Of a DNA stretch of 64,000 nucleotides, positions 23,780-34,718 are shown one piece after another. The stretch is from Gemmatimonadetes bacterium 13_1_40CM_69_22 (lineage in GTDB: Bacteria; Gemmatimonadota; Gemmatimonadetes; Gemmatimonadales; GWC2-71-9). The notes below the pieces were generated by a model. The model saw only the letters and a program-made list of their open reading frames with translations. It was not told the origin of the DNA and did no database searches. Within the stretch, counting starts at the first letter, position 1; the number at the start of each line of letters is the position of its first letter. The translations under genes were made by a program, and so were the position numbers. The stretch is taken from positions 35,043 to 99,042 of the forward strand of contig MNEL01000031.1 in the NCBI GenBank assembly GCA_001917665.1. The letters are read 5' to 3'.

Positions 23780-25485
23780 CGCCGGCGGCGCTCCGGGGGC
23801 ACGTAGCCGGGACCCCTGAGCCCGCGTCCGGGCCGCGCCGCCGTGAGCGCACCGTGGTCCAGCACCTTCTGCCCGTTCACGAACACGTAGGCGAACCCGA
23901 CGGACGGCTGGTGCGGCCGCTCAAACGTGGCGCGGTCGGCCGCGGTGTTGGGGTCGAAGATCGTGATGTCCGCGGCCATGCCGGGCGCGAGCAGGCCGCG
24001 GTCCCGCAGGCCGACGCGTTGGGCGGCGAGCGAGGTCATTTTCCGGACGGCGAACTCGAGCGGGAACAGCTCGAGCTCGCGCACGTAGTGGCCGAGGATG
24101 CGCGCGAAGCTGCCATAGGCCCGCGGGTGCGTCCCGTCCTTGCCGAACGGCCCGTCGGGGGCGACGCCCCCCGCGTCACAATCCACCGCGACCCACCACG
24201 TCTTCATGGCCTCCCGCACGTCCGGTTCGCTCATCGTGAAGTAGATCGCCCCGGTGCGGCCGTGGTCGGCGATCACGATGTCGAACAGCGTCTCGATGGC
24301 GTCGGCGTGGCGGGCGCGGGCGATCTCGCTCAACCGCTTCCCGTCGAGGTAGTGCAGCGAGTCCTGGAACGGGCCGGCGATGAGCACGCCGTCGGCGCCG
24401 CCGGCGTTCTCGTAGGTGCTCTCGTCCCCGAGGGCGGGGCGAAGCATCTCCTGGTGGACCCGGGCGCGGGTCGCCGGCTCCTTGAGCCGCGCGATGAGCG
24501 AGTCCATCCCCCCGGAATGCGCCCATTGCGGGATCGACGCGTCGAGCGACGTGGCGGCGGCGATGTACGGGTACTGGTCGGCGGTGACGTCGAGACCGGC
24601 GGACCGCGCCGAGTCGATTTTCGCCAGGATGTGCGGCATCCGGCCCCAGCGCGGCTTGCCCGACACTTTGAGGTGCCAGATCTCGACCGGGATGCCCGCT
24701 TCGCGCCCGATCCGGAACGCCTCCTCGAGGGCGGCGTCCTCGTGAGCGGCTTCGTTGCGGATATGGCTGGCGTAGATGCCGCCGTGGCGTCGCGCGGCCC
24801 TGGCGAGGGCGATCAGCTCGTTGGTCGGCGCGTAGATCGCCGGGGCGTACAGCAGGGCGGTCGACACACCGAGCGCGCCCTGCTCCATCATGGTGTCGAC
24901 GAGGGCCGTCATGTGCGCCAGCTCCGCCGCCGTCGCGCGGCGGTTCTGGAACCCGATGACGGCCGCGCGCACCTGCGTCGCGCCTACGAAGGTCGCGATG
25001 TTGAGGGTCGAGCCTGTGCGCGCGAGGTGGGCGAAGTAGCCGTCCAGGTCGCGCCAATCTTCGCTGAGCCCGTACTTCTTCATGAGCTCCGAGTCCAACG
25101 CTGCCAGCGCGTCGGTGAGCGGAGCGACCGAGCCGCCCTCGCCCGTCACCTCGGTGGTGATGCCCTGCGTGACCTTGCTCAGGGCCCGGTTGTCGATCAG
25201 GACGTTGGTCTCCGACTGGCCCAGCATGTCGATGAATCCGGGCGCGACAACGAGGCCCGAGACGTCGATCGTCTCGCGGGCCTGGGCGCCGTTCAGGAAG
25301 CCGACGCCCACGATCCGGTCCCCGGCGATCGCCACGTCGCCCCGGTGCCGCGGGTTGCCGCTCCCGTCCACGATCCAGCCGCCCCGGAAGAGCACGTCGT
25401 AGCTCCCCTTCCCCCTTCCCCCTTCCCCGTTCCCACACCCAGCCAACAGCAGGAGCAATCCCAGGACCGGCTTTATTTCGCCCAT
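23776..25485 (-). CDS. N-acyl-D-amino-acid deacylase-type amidohydrolase, lipoprotein
   Basis: 569 residues with signal peptide and lipobox LLAGC (Cys17), so exported and anchored. The amidohydrolase frame is seen: DVLFRGGWIVDGSGNPR, VVAPGFID, TTEVTGEG, ASHIRNEAAHED, GTHPRAYGSF and MTSLAAQRVGLRDRG, as in D-aminoacylases, which remove acyl groups from D-amino acids. The HxH metal motif after GFID is replaced by MLGQ, a known trait of one branch of this family. It overlaps the next amidohydrolase gene by 13 bases. Role: turnover of acylated D-amino acids or peptides, inferred. Confidence 0.88.
   Translation of the reverse strand: MGEIKPVLGLLLLLAGCGNGEGGRGKGSYDVLFRGGWIVDGSGNPRHRGDVAIAGDRIVGVGFLNGAQARETIDVSGLVVAPGFIDMLGQSETNVLIDNRALSKVTQGITTEVTGEGGSVAPLTDALAALDSELMKKYGLSEDWRDLDGYFAHLARTGSTLNIATFVGATQVRAAVIGFQNRRATAAELAHMTALVDTMMEQGALGVSTALLYAPAIYAPTNELIALARAARRHGGIYASHIRNEAAHEDAALEEAFRIGREAGIPVEIWHLKVSGKPRWGRMPHILAKIDSARSAGLDVTADQYPYIAAATSLDASIPQWAHSGGMDSLIARLKEPATRARVHQEMLRPALGDESTYENAGGADGVLIAGPFQDSLHYLDGKRLSEIARARHADAIETLFDIVIADHGRTGAIYFTMSEPDVREAMKTWWVAVDCDAGGVAPDGPFGKDGTHPRAYGSFARILGHYVRELELFPLEFAVRKMTSLAAQRVGLRDRGLLAPGMAADITIFDPNTAADRATFERPHQPSVGFAYVFVNGQKVLDHGALTAARPGRGLRGPGYVPPERRRR
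25409..25436. repeat. Heptamer repeat (TTCCCCC)2 plus two variant units
   Basis: Two perfect units then TTCCCCG and TTCCCAC, located just after the lipobox codon of the deacylase, where they encode a Gly/Arg/Lys-rich linker (GEGGRGKGS). Confidence 0.6.
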
Positions 25486-26840
25486 GTCTTCCTCAACGAA
25501 TCGGGTTGGATCAAGCGTCCGCGCAGCATCACCCAGGCGATCCGCCGCGTCGCCAGGATGCCCCTCAGCGGATCGCCGTCGAGCACCACGAGGTCGGCGA
25601 CCTTCCCGGCTCCGAGCAGGCCGAGCGAATCAGCGTGCAGCAGCTGGGCGCCCTTGCGCGTCGCCGCGGTGATCGCCTCGAGGGGCGTGAAGCCCGCGGC
25701 CACCAGCAGGCCGATCTCTTCGTGGAGCGACAGGCCCGGCACGAGCAGCTGGTTCGCGGCGTCCGATCCAGCGGCGACCAGGCCTCCGGCGCGCTTGAAC
25801 TCGCGCACGAACTGATCCTGGTGCGGTCGCGCGCGGCGGAACGCCTGGAAATCGGCGGAGCGCCAGCGCGTGCGCTGGAGCAGGCCGGAGACGTCGCGCA
25901 CGCTGGCGGCGGCCGTCGGAACGTCTTCCATCCCGGGACGCAGCAGCAGCGTGGGGTTGTCGAGCCGCGCGAGCATCTCGTGCAGCACCAGCGTGGGAAC
26001 GACCGCGACGTGCGTCGCTGCCAGCGCCCGGGCGACCCGCGCGACCGAGGCGGAGTCGAGCGACGCCCAACCGCTTTCCTCGAGCGTCCACCCCGCGAGG
26101 AAGCGATCGTGCGCGCTCAAGTACGGCGCCGGATTGCGCGCCGCGGCCTGCACCACGCCCGCCATGTGCTCGAGCGAGGCCACGCCGGCCTTCGCCGCCG
26201 TCACCGCGTCAGTCTTGCCGAGGTGCGCCGCCACCGGGAGCCGCAACGTGGCTGCCTCGTCCATGAGGGGGGCCAGCAGCGGCGGCGTGATCTTGGTGTA
26301 GATCTTGAGCAGGTCGGCGCCGACCACGGCCCGCTGGTCGACCGCCCTGCGGGCGTCGCTACCGGTGGCGACGCCGGTCGCCGTGGGATACGTGGGAGGG
26401 ACGCCGTCGATCATCGCCCCCGCGGTGAACACGCGCGGCCCCAGCACCGAGCCGAGGTTGCAGTCGTTCCGGAGCGCGAGCGCCGAATCGGTGGTCATCG
26501 CGCCCAGGTCCCGCACCGTGGTCACACCCCACGCGACATAACGCTCCACCGCCCAACGCTCCACGTGCGCGTGCGCGTCGATCAGGCCCGGGATCACCGT
26601 CTTGCCGATCAGGCTGATCTCTCTGGCGCCCCGCGGCACTGGGATCTCGTTCACGCGGGCGACGGCCTCGATGTGGCCGCCCCTGACGAGGATGAGGGCG
26701 TCCTTCACCGGCTCGCGGCCGGAGCCGTCGATCAGGGTGGCGCCCGCGAGCGCGATCACGTCGTCGCCGGCGGGTTTGCAGGCCGCTAACAAGAACACCA
26801 CGGCAGCGGTCAGGCGGACCGGCGGAGGGCAGCCCTTCAC
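25473..26840 (-). CDS. Amidohydrolase family lipoprotein (imidazolonepropionase-like)
   Basis: 455 residues, GTG start overlapping the upstream stop (GTGA), with signal and lipobox LLAAC (Cys21). The metal site HxH is present in GLIDAHAHVERWA (about residues 88-100), followed by KIYTKI, AAHLGKTDA, SLEHMAG and the late GSDAANQ aspartate. This is the subtype 'amidohydrolase, imidazolonepropionase-like' common as an exported peptidase or hydrolase. Substrate unknown. Same operon as the deacylase. Confidence 0.88.
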   Translation of the reverse strand: MKGCPPPVRLTAAVVFLLAACKPAGDDVIALAGATLIDGSGREPVKDALILVRGGHIEAVARVNEIPVPRGAREISLIGKTVIPGLIDAHAHVERWAVERYVAWGVTTVRDLGAMTTDSALALRNDCNLGSVLGPRVFTAGAMIDGVPPTYPTATGVATGSDARRAVDQRAVVGADLLKIYTKITPPLLAPLMDEAATLRLPVAAHLGKTDAVTAAKAGVASLEHMAGVVQAAARNPAPYLSAHDRFLAGWTLEESGWASLDSASVARVARALAATHVAVVPTLVLHEMLARLDNPTLLLRPGMEDVPTAAASVRDVSGLLQRTRWRSADFQAFRRARPHQDQFVREFKRAGGLVAAGSDAANQLLVPGLSLHEEIGLLVAAGFTPLEAITAATRKGAQLLHADSLGLLGAGKVADLVVLDGDPLRGILATRRIAWVMLRGRLIQPDSLRKTWAK

Positions 26841-27295
26841 CTGGGGTCGCTTGACGTGTGGTCGTGCAGGATCAGCCAGCGGTCGCCCCGCCTCTGGAGG
26901 AGCAACGTGAACGGCCCGCTCGCGACGACCGAGTCCCCGCGGTGCAGCGCGAAGCGCGCGGTGCAGAGAGCGAGGTCGAGCGTGAGCGGCCGGACCCGGA
27001 CTTCCTCGAAGCTCAGCGAATCGCGCGTCTTGCCGGGCGCGAAGTAGGTGGTCTTATAGCGGTCGTAGAGTTTTTGCCACCCGTACTGCGCGTGGCCGCC
27101 CGTGACGTAGCTCGTGAGCGAGTCGCGGGCGTAATCGCTCATGAAGCCGGCCAGGTCCCCGCGGTTCCAGTCTGCCGCGCTGCGCGCCAGCGCGCCCGCG
27201 ATCTCGGCTTGCGGATCGCCGACCGGAACCTTCGGGGCCGAGCATGCGGCTGCCAGCACGGCCGCCGCGCCCCACGCCGAACGTCCCACGCCCAT
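26837..27295 (-). CDS. NTF2-like (DUF4440/SnoaL-type) lipoprotein
   Basis: 152 residues from the ATG at 27295, which gives a signal peptide ending in AAAC; a start at 27367 would place 24 non-signal residues in front. The cone-shaped NTF2-like domain shows as IAGALARSAADWNRGDLAGFMSDYA, and the ending GPFTLLLQRRGDRWLILHDHTS is typical of DUF4440. Such proteins bind small molecules or have lost catalysis. First gene of the amidohydrolase operon. Confidence 0.75.
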   Translation of the reverse strand: MGVGRSAWGAAAVLAAACSAPKVPVGDPQAEIAGALARSAADWNRGDLAGFMSDYARDSLTSYVTGGHAQYGWQKLYDRYKTTYFAPGKTRDSLSFEEVRVRPLTLDLALCTARFALHRGDSVVASGPFTLLLQRRGDRWLILHDHTSSDPR

Positions 27296-27331
27296 GACAG
27301 TCTCGCTCCGTTCCGAGGTGCCGCTAAACGT

Positions 27332-27387
27332 ACCGCGGGAGCGCCTCGAGGAGATGGCTCGAGCCATCCAAAAGGCGCTCCCGCGGT
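27332..27387. repeat. Nested palindromes between the histone-like and NTF2-like genes
   Basis: A perfect 15-bp inverted repeat (27332-27346 with 27373-27387) encloses a perfect 16-base palindrome (27353-27368). It begins 16 bases after the histone-like stop on the minus strand and could act as a terminator, but no T-run follows. Confidence 0.8.
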
Positions 27388-27403
27388 GCCGTGCTGAGGT
27401 GTG

Positions 27404-27667
27404 CTAGCGGCGACGCCGCCTCGCCGCTTTCTTCTTCTTTCCGCCCCGCTTGGCCTTCGCCTTCGGCCGCTTCTTGCCTGCCTTCTTCGCCTTAGGCCGC
27501 TTCGCCACCTTCTTCTTCCGCGCGGGCGCCTTGCGCCGCGGGGCCGCCGCCGGCTCGTCCATCAGCGGCGCCGGGCTCGGCATCGGCGGTGGCGACGGTG
27601 GGTACATCGGCTCCATCATGCCGGGGCCAGTCCAGCTGCTCTCCGAGAAGTCGTTTGGCTCGAGCAT
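27404..27667 (-). CDS. Histone H1-like basic protein
   Basis: 87 residues from ATG 27667, with AGGAG five bases upstream. The first 50 residues are proline- and methionine-rich and slightly acidic. From about residue 47 the chain is almost only K, R, A, P and G (RRKAPARKKKVAKRPKAKK, ending AARRRRR), like histone H1 tails and AlgP/HC1-type bacterial proteins. It should bind DNA without sequence preference and compact the nucleoid. The longer frame up to 27751 lacks a ribosome site. Confidence 0.8.
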   Translation of the reverse strand: MLEPNDFSESSWTGPGMMEPMYPPSPPPMPSPAPLMDEPAAAPRRKAPARKKKVAKRPKAKKAGKKRPKAKAKRGGKKKKAARRRRR

Positions 27668-28072
27668 CGGATCTCCTCTGCTGGTTGTCCGTGGGCGTGG
27701 CTTATAGCTTACGCCGGGAATGCTGCCACGCAAGTGATCACGCGACCACATTGCGCCGCGCTATGCCAGCTGCCGACGCTCGTCGCGGCGCAGGCGGGCC
27801 CGCGACCCATCTGGTCCGGGCTACGAGCTGCTTGTGCCGCGGCCGGCGCCCGCTCGGGGCGAGCGCTCCAGGGCCCTCAGCCTGCTCGCCTTGCGGCGTG
27901 CGGGCGACACGCTCGTCGCGGCGCTCCCAGGTGTGGCGGGCTCGTCATATGACGTTCCAATCCGCACCCCAGGCGGAGTCGTTCGGGTGAAAGCGGTTAT
28001 GCCCCCGTGCCGGTACCGAGGTGACAAGTTAGCTTGACAACGACACTTACGGGCATTTACGTTGGCGCCGTT
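27668..28072. other. Intergenic region between divergent genes (405 bases)
   Basis: Divergent spacer between the histone-like gene and the Ig-like protein gene. A TATAAG sequence lies about 36 bases before the histone-like start on the minus strand, but no good -35 goes with it. The plus-strand promoter at 28034-28063 is listed separately. A 67-codon open frame (27834-28037) has no ribosome site or recognisable sequence. Nothing else seen. Confidence 0.5.
28034..28063 (+). promoter_or_regulatory. Putative promoter of the Ig-like/WD40-like protein gene
   Basis: TTGACA (28034-28039), 18-base spacer, TACGTT (28058-28063). The predicted start of transcription is within a few bases of the ATG at 28073, which would make the mRNA leaderless or nearly so; no Shine-Dalgarno sequence is present. 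Confidence 0.4.
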
Positions 28073-30349
28073 ATGACGGCTCGCGCGTTTGTGATCTGGA
28101 TCACGTTCGCCCTTCCCGGGCGCCTCATCGCCCAGAACGTGTCCGAAGTTCAGGTAGCTCCACCAACCGTCACAGTGAAAGTGGGGGAGCGCAGCGGCCT
28201 CCTCGCCACTGCGTTCGACCGCGCGGGCAACGTCATCCCGACCGTCCGGTTCATCTGGTCCTCGAACAACGTCTCGGTCGCCCGCGTCGACAACGACGGC
28301 ACCGTCACCGGCGTGGCCGGCGGCGTCGCCATCGTCGAAGCGCGCGTGGGTCCGCGCAAGGGTCAGGCCGCGGTACAGGTGATCGGCGCACCCGCCGCTG
28401 GTGGACAAACGAGCACGCAGCCGCAGCCCCCCGCCCGACCGGCCGAGCCGCCGGGGGGAGTGGATCCGTTCGCTGGTCAGCCGCCGGGCACGGGCCCAGC
28501 CGCGGTGCTGCGCATCGAGCCGCCGACGGTGTACCTGCTGCCGTCCGAGAACACGCGCGTCGTGCCGCGGGCGCTCAAGGACGACGGCTCGCCCGCCGCG
28601 CCGGTCGCCGCGACGTGGAAGTCGCTCCGCCCCGACATCGCGAGCGTGGACCAGAACGGCGTGATCGTCGCGTTGTCCGCCGGCCAGGGGACCGTGCAGG
28701 TGACGAGCTCGACGGGCCTCACCGCCACCGCGCCGGTGGTGGTGCAGCCAAGCGACATCGCGATCCTTGAGCCGAGTCCGGTCGCGCTCGGGCCCAACGA
28801 GGTCGACACGCTGCATGTGGTCGTGCCGGGACAGGGCGGGCGAGTCGTGAGCCCCCTGACGATGCAATGGTCCTCGGCAGATCCCAACGTTGCACGCGTC
28901 TCGCTCACCGGCGTCGTGACCGCGGTGGCGCCCGGCAAGACGACGCTCTCCGTTTCCGGGCTGCTGCAAACCAAGAGCGTGGACATCGTCGTGCACAAGA
29001 CCGTGGACCGCTTGTCCGTCATCCCCACGCAAAAGGCGGAGGTGCCGCTGCCGATTCAGGGGACGACGAAGTTTCAGGTGCAGGCACTCGCGCCTGACGG
29101 GACACCCGTGCCCGAGGCTCCGATCCGGTGGAGCGTGGCAGATTCGTCGCTCGCGAGCTTCGACGCCGCCACTGGGTTACTGACGGGAAAGAAGTCGGGG
29201 AAGACGTCGCTGACGGCCAAAGGCCCGGGACTGGGGCTCGTGGCGACGTGGCAGATCCGGGTCATCGCGGCCGGTCTCAAGCTGTCCGCCACGCGACTCG
29301 GTCTGCCGCTCAACCGGCGGTACGGGTTGCGCGCCAGCTTCGCCGACGAGACGGGGACCGTTATCGGGCCAGCGACTGGCGTGACGTTCGCTTCCGACAA
29401 CCCGCCAGTCGCCGCCGTCGCCGAGGACGGCACCGTCACGGCGGCGGGGTACGGGCACGCGCACATCACCGCCTCGGCCCCGGGGGGGAAGCGCGCCGCG
29501 GTCGCCGTGTTCGTGCAGGGGGAGATCGTGCTCGCGAGCTCGCGATCGGGGCGGCTCCAGCTTTACTCGGCTGAGCGCTCGAACCTCGCTCAGCTGCGCA
29601 AGGTATTGGACGACTCGTCCACGGCCACCGACCCCGCGTACTCGCCCGACGGCTCGCGCATCGCGTTCGTGTCGACCCGCGACGGCCGGCCGGAGATCTA
29701 TGTGATGGACGCGGACGGCACGGACGCGGCCCGCCTCACGAACTCTCCAGGTGTGGACGGCGATCCGTCGTTCACCGCCGACGGGCAGGCCGTGGTGTTC
29801 CACTCCAATCGCACCGGCCACCGGCAGATCTTTGTGCAGGCGATCACAGGCTCGGACGCCATCCAGCTTACCCAGGAGCCGGCGGACAACTCGCAGGCGA
29901 GCGTCTCGCCGGACGGCGAGACCATCGCGTTCGTATCGAGCCGCGACGGCAGCGATGACATCTGGCTGATGTCGCGGGACGGCTCGAGCCAGCGCAATCT
30001 CACGAAATCGCCGCAGCTCAAGGAACGCAGCCCGCACTTCCTGCGCGACGGCTCGCTCGCCTTCCTGCTCGAAGGGAAGGACGGCGGCCGCACGGTCACG
30101 CAGGTCGTGAAGACGGACCTGGCGACGGGCCGCATGGCTCCGCTCACGGGGACCGATCTCGTGATCGGCGACTTCGCCGTCTCCCCAGCGGGCGACCTGC
30201 TGGCGCTCGTGGTCAACGTCCAGAAGAACGTGTCGAAGGTCTACATCCAGCCGGTCGGGACGGGGAGCGGGGGCGGGGGAGGGGGCGCCCCAGTCGCGAT
30301 CCCCACGACCGGCGCCGAGCAGATGGTGTCCGCGACGTTCATGCCCTAA
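28073..30349 (+). CDS. Exported protein with Ig-like (BIG2-type) repeats and a WD40-like (PD40) propeller
   Basis: 758 residues from ATG 28073, which begins a signal peptide ending in LIAQ (an upstream ATG at 28034 would add 13 residues before it). Residues about 25-475 hold four or five bacterial Ig-like group 2 domains, seen as repeats of WSSNNVSVARVDNDGTVTGV type (WKSLRPDIASVDQNGVI, WSSADPNVARVSLTGVV, FASDNPPVAAVAEDGTV). Residues about 485-720 are TolB-type PD40 blades (YSPDGSRIAFVSTRDG, VSPDGETIAFVSSRDG). Such proteins sit at the cell surface or in the periplasm and bind polysaccharide or protein. Partner unknown. Confidence 0.85.
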   Translation: MTARAFVIWITFALPGRLIAQNVSEVQVAPPTVTVKVGERSGLLATAFDRAGNVIPTVRFIWSSNNVSVARVDNDGTVTGVAGGVAIVEARVGPRKGQAAVQVIGAPAAGGQTSTQPQPPARPAEPPGGVDPFAGQPPGTGPAAVLRIEPPTVYLLPSENTRVVPRALKDDGSPAAPVAATWKSLRPDIASVDQNGVIVALSAGQGTVQVTSSTGLTATAPVVVQPSDIAILEPSPVALGPNEVDTLHVVVPGQGGRVVSPLTMQWSSADPNVARVSLTGVVTAVAPGKTTLSVSGLLQTKSVDIVVHKTVDRLSVIPTQKAEVPLPIQGTTKFQVQALAPDGTPVPEAPIRWSVADSSLASFDAATGLLTGKKSGKTSLTAKGPGLGLVATWQIRVIAAGLKLSATRLGLPLNRRYGLRASFADETGTVIGPATGVTFASDNPPVAAVAEDGTVTAAGYGHAHITASAPGGKRAAVAVFVQGEIVLASSRSGRLQLYSAERSNLAQLRKVLDDSSTATDPAYSPDGSRIAFVSTRDGRPEIYVMDADGTDAARLTNSPGVDGDPSFTADGQAVVFHSNRTGHRQIFVQAITGSDAIQLTQEPADNSQASVSPDGETIAFVSSRDGSDDIWLMSRDGSSQRNLTKSPQLKERSPHFLRDGSLAFLLEGKDGGRTVTQVVKTDLATGRMAPLTGTDLVIGDFAVSPAGDLLALVVNVQKNVSKVYIQPVGTGSGGGGGGAPVAIPTTGAEQMVSATFMP

Positions 30350-30356
30350 GCCGCCG

Positions 30357-31403
30357 ATGCGCGCTTGCGTTATCCGCGCGACCGGCGGCCTCGATCGCCT
30401 GCAGCTTGCCGATGTCCCCCTCCCCGCGGAACCGCTGGGCCCTCGTGACGTGCGTGTCGCGCTCCGCGCCGTGGCGCTGAACCACCTCGACCTCCTCGTC
30501 GTGCGCGGGCTACCGGTGGAGCACCGCTTCCCCCACATCCTGGGCGCGGACGGGGCGGGAGTCGTGGACGCCGTCGGTGCGCAGGTCCGCTCCGTCAAGC
30601 TTGGCGACCGCATCATGATCAACCCCGGCATCTCCGACTACACCTGCGACTACTGCCGCGTCGGCGAGCATTCGTTGTGTGTGAACTACCGCCTGCTCGG
30701 CGAGCACGTCTCGGGGACGCTGTGCGAGTCGATCGTCGTCCCCGAGCAGAATGTCGCCATCATCCCGACAGTGACCCCGCCGCTCAGCTGGGCCGAAGCC
30801 GCCGCGTTCTCCCTTGTGACGCTGACGGCCTGGCGCATGGTCGTGACGCGGGCGCAGCTCGCGCGTGGCGAGACGGCGCTCATCTGGGGGATCGGAGGAG
30901 GCGTGGCGCTCGCCGCGCTGCGCATCGCGAAGCTGCGCGGAGCGCGGGTGATCGTCACCAGCTCGAGCGACGCGAAGCTCGCGGCGGCACGGCACCTCGG
31001 CGCCGACGTGACGCTGAATCACCGCACCCAGAAGGTGTCCCAGGAGGTCCGCGTGCTGACGGGCAAGCGGGGTGTGGACGTAGTGATCGAGAACGTCGGA
31101 GCGGCGACGTGGGAGGAGTCGCTGCGGTCGCTCGGTCGCGGCGGCCGACTGGTGAGCTGCGGCGCCACGACCGGCCCCAAGGTTGCGATCGACCTCCGGC
31201 GGCTCTTCTGGTATCACTGGAGCATTCTGGGTTCGACGATGGGGAACGACGCTGAATACCGCGAGATCGTGCGGCTGCTGGCGAGCGGCGAGCTGCGGCC
31301 GATCGTCGATCGCGTGTTTCCCCTCGAGCAGGTCCGTGCGGCGTTCGAGCGGTTGGACAAAGGGGAGCAGATGGGGAAGATCGTGGTGGAGATCGGCACC
31401 TGA
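30357..31403 (+). CDS. Zinc-binding medium-chain alcohol dehydrogenase / quinone oxidoreductase-like
   Basis: 348 residues. MDR fold: N-terminal GroES-like part with HILGADGAGVV, a structural-zinc-like segment CDYCRVGEHSLC (three cysteines seen), and a nucleotide-binding loop GIGGGVALAALRIAK followed by ARVIVTSSS, which favours NADPH or NADH undecided. The structural zinc set is short of one Cys. Substrate unknown. It starts eight bases after the Ig-like protein gene, so the two are probably co-transcribed. Confidence 0.88.
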   Translation: MRACVIRATGGLDRLQLADVPLPAEPLGPRDVRVALRAVALNHLDLLVVRGLPVEHRFPHILGADGAGVVDAVGAQVRSVKLGDRIMINPGISDYTCDYCRVGEHSLCVNYRLLGEHVSGTLCESIVVPEQNVAIIPTVTPPLSWAEAAAFSLVTLTAWRMVVTRAQLARGETALIWGIGGGVALAALRIAKLRGARVIVTSSSDAKLAAARHLGADVTLNHRTQKVSQEVRVLTGKRGVDVVIENVGAATWEESLRSLGRGGRLVSCGATTGPKVAIDLRRLFWYHWSILGSTMGNDAEYREIVRLLASGELRPIVDRVFPLEQVRAAFERLDKGEQMGKIVVEIGT

Positions 31404-31417
31404 AGAAAGCTCGGCAG

Positions 31418-31825
31418 TCACTTCCGTCCGGCGCGAACGCTATCTTCAACGGCCTCTCCTGGGTGGCACTTGCCCTGCCCCTCGATGTGTCGAATCACAT
31501 CGGCGAGCTGTCTCGGTCCGATCGTCGTCGCGGAGTACTCCGGGGCCCAACGCAATCCGAGGACATTCCCAGGGAGACGGCTCGCGGCATAGCTACTCCC
31601 GCCCTGGAACAACTGTACGAGTCGTGGCAAGTCGATGCGTGGAACGGTGCGGAGCAGCATGTGAACGTGCGTCGGCAGAATAGCCAGCGCGACGACGTCA
31701 GCGTGTTCCCGTGAGGCGGTGCGTCGGAAGTATTGGTCCAGGAAATCGCGGGTGGGAGAGTCGATCATGGGACGCCGCTCGCGCGTCGCCCAGGCAAGGT
31801 GGATGTAGAGTTGATGCGGTGACAT
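31418..31825 (-). mobile_element. IS200-like Y1 transposase / RAYT
   Basis: 135 residues. The HUH motif is HVH in LPTHVHMLL (about residues 52-54) and the catalytic tyrosine lies in APEYSATT (about residue 96), the arrangement of Y1 single-strand transposases (Pfam Y1_Tnp). The start MSPHQLYIHLAWATRERRP resembles REP-associated tyrosine transposases. It sits alone, without a TnpB, next to a double-hairpin array at 31855-31971, which supports the RAYT reading. No end hairpin is visible on its other side (31404-31417). Confidence 0.85.
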
Positions 31826-31854
31826 GACAGGGTGAGGTACCGTCCACGGTTGTT

Positions 31855-31971
31855 CCCATCCTGAAGGATGGGCTCGGCGCAGCGCTGTCCTGAAGGACGG
31901 TCGCTCCCACGGATTCGCTTCGCTCGTTGTGCTTCAGCATAGTGCTGGCCGAGCCCACGCTTCAGCGTGGG
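31855..31971. repeat. REPIN-like pair of inverted hairpins beside the RAYT
   Basis: Hairpin 1 (31855-31872) is a 7-bp stem with a TGAA loop; hairpin 2 (31954-31971) is a 7-bp stem with a TTCA loop. Each is flanked inside by the same 6-base CTCGGC, in inverted orientation, so 31855-31878 and 31948-31971 form a 24-bp inverted pair. The two middle stem pairs differ between copies yet both still pair. Two smaller hairpins with the same loops (31887-31898 and about 31929-31940) lie between them. Confidence 0.85.
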
Positions 31972-32157
31972 AATACGCTAAGGCGCGGCCATCAACCAAG
32001 CATCAACCGGATCACCGCTCGATAAGCCTTCGTCCTGCAGCGACTTGACGAGCCTCAGCGGGTTGAACTTTCCTGTCTAAGTGATTATTTTATAGGAACT
32101 TAGGTCTGGTCGAGCAAGCCCGGGCCCCCTGTCCCTAACCCTGAGCCCCTGTCGTTC
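31972..32157. other. Region upstream of gyrA
   Basis: An AT-richer stretch with the gyrA promoter (below). The last 50 bases before ATG are pyrimidine-rich (repeated CCCTG/CCCTAACCC) and contain no Shine-Dalgarno sequence. Confidence 0.5.
32063..32091 (+). promoter_or_regulatory. Putative gyrA promoter
   Basis: TTGAAC (32063-32068), exactly 17 bases, TATTTT (32086-32091), in the most AT-rich stretch nearby. A start near 32098 gives a leader of about 60 bases. Confidence 0.55.
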
Positions 32158-34716
<2,559 letters not shown>

Positions 34717-34718
34717 GC

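Noticed and set aside
27834..28037. 67-codon frame in the intergenic region before the Ig-like protein gene
   Set aside because: No ribosome site and shadow-like composition.
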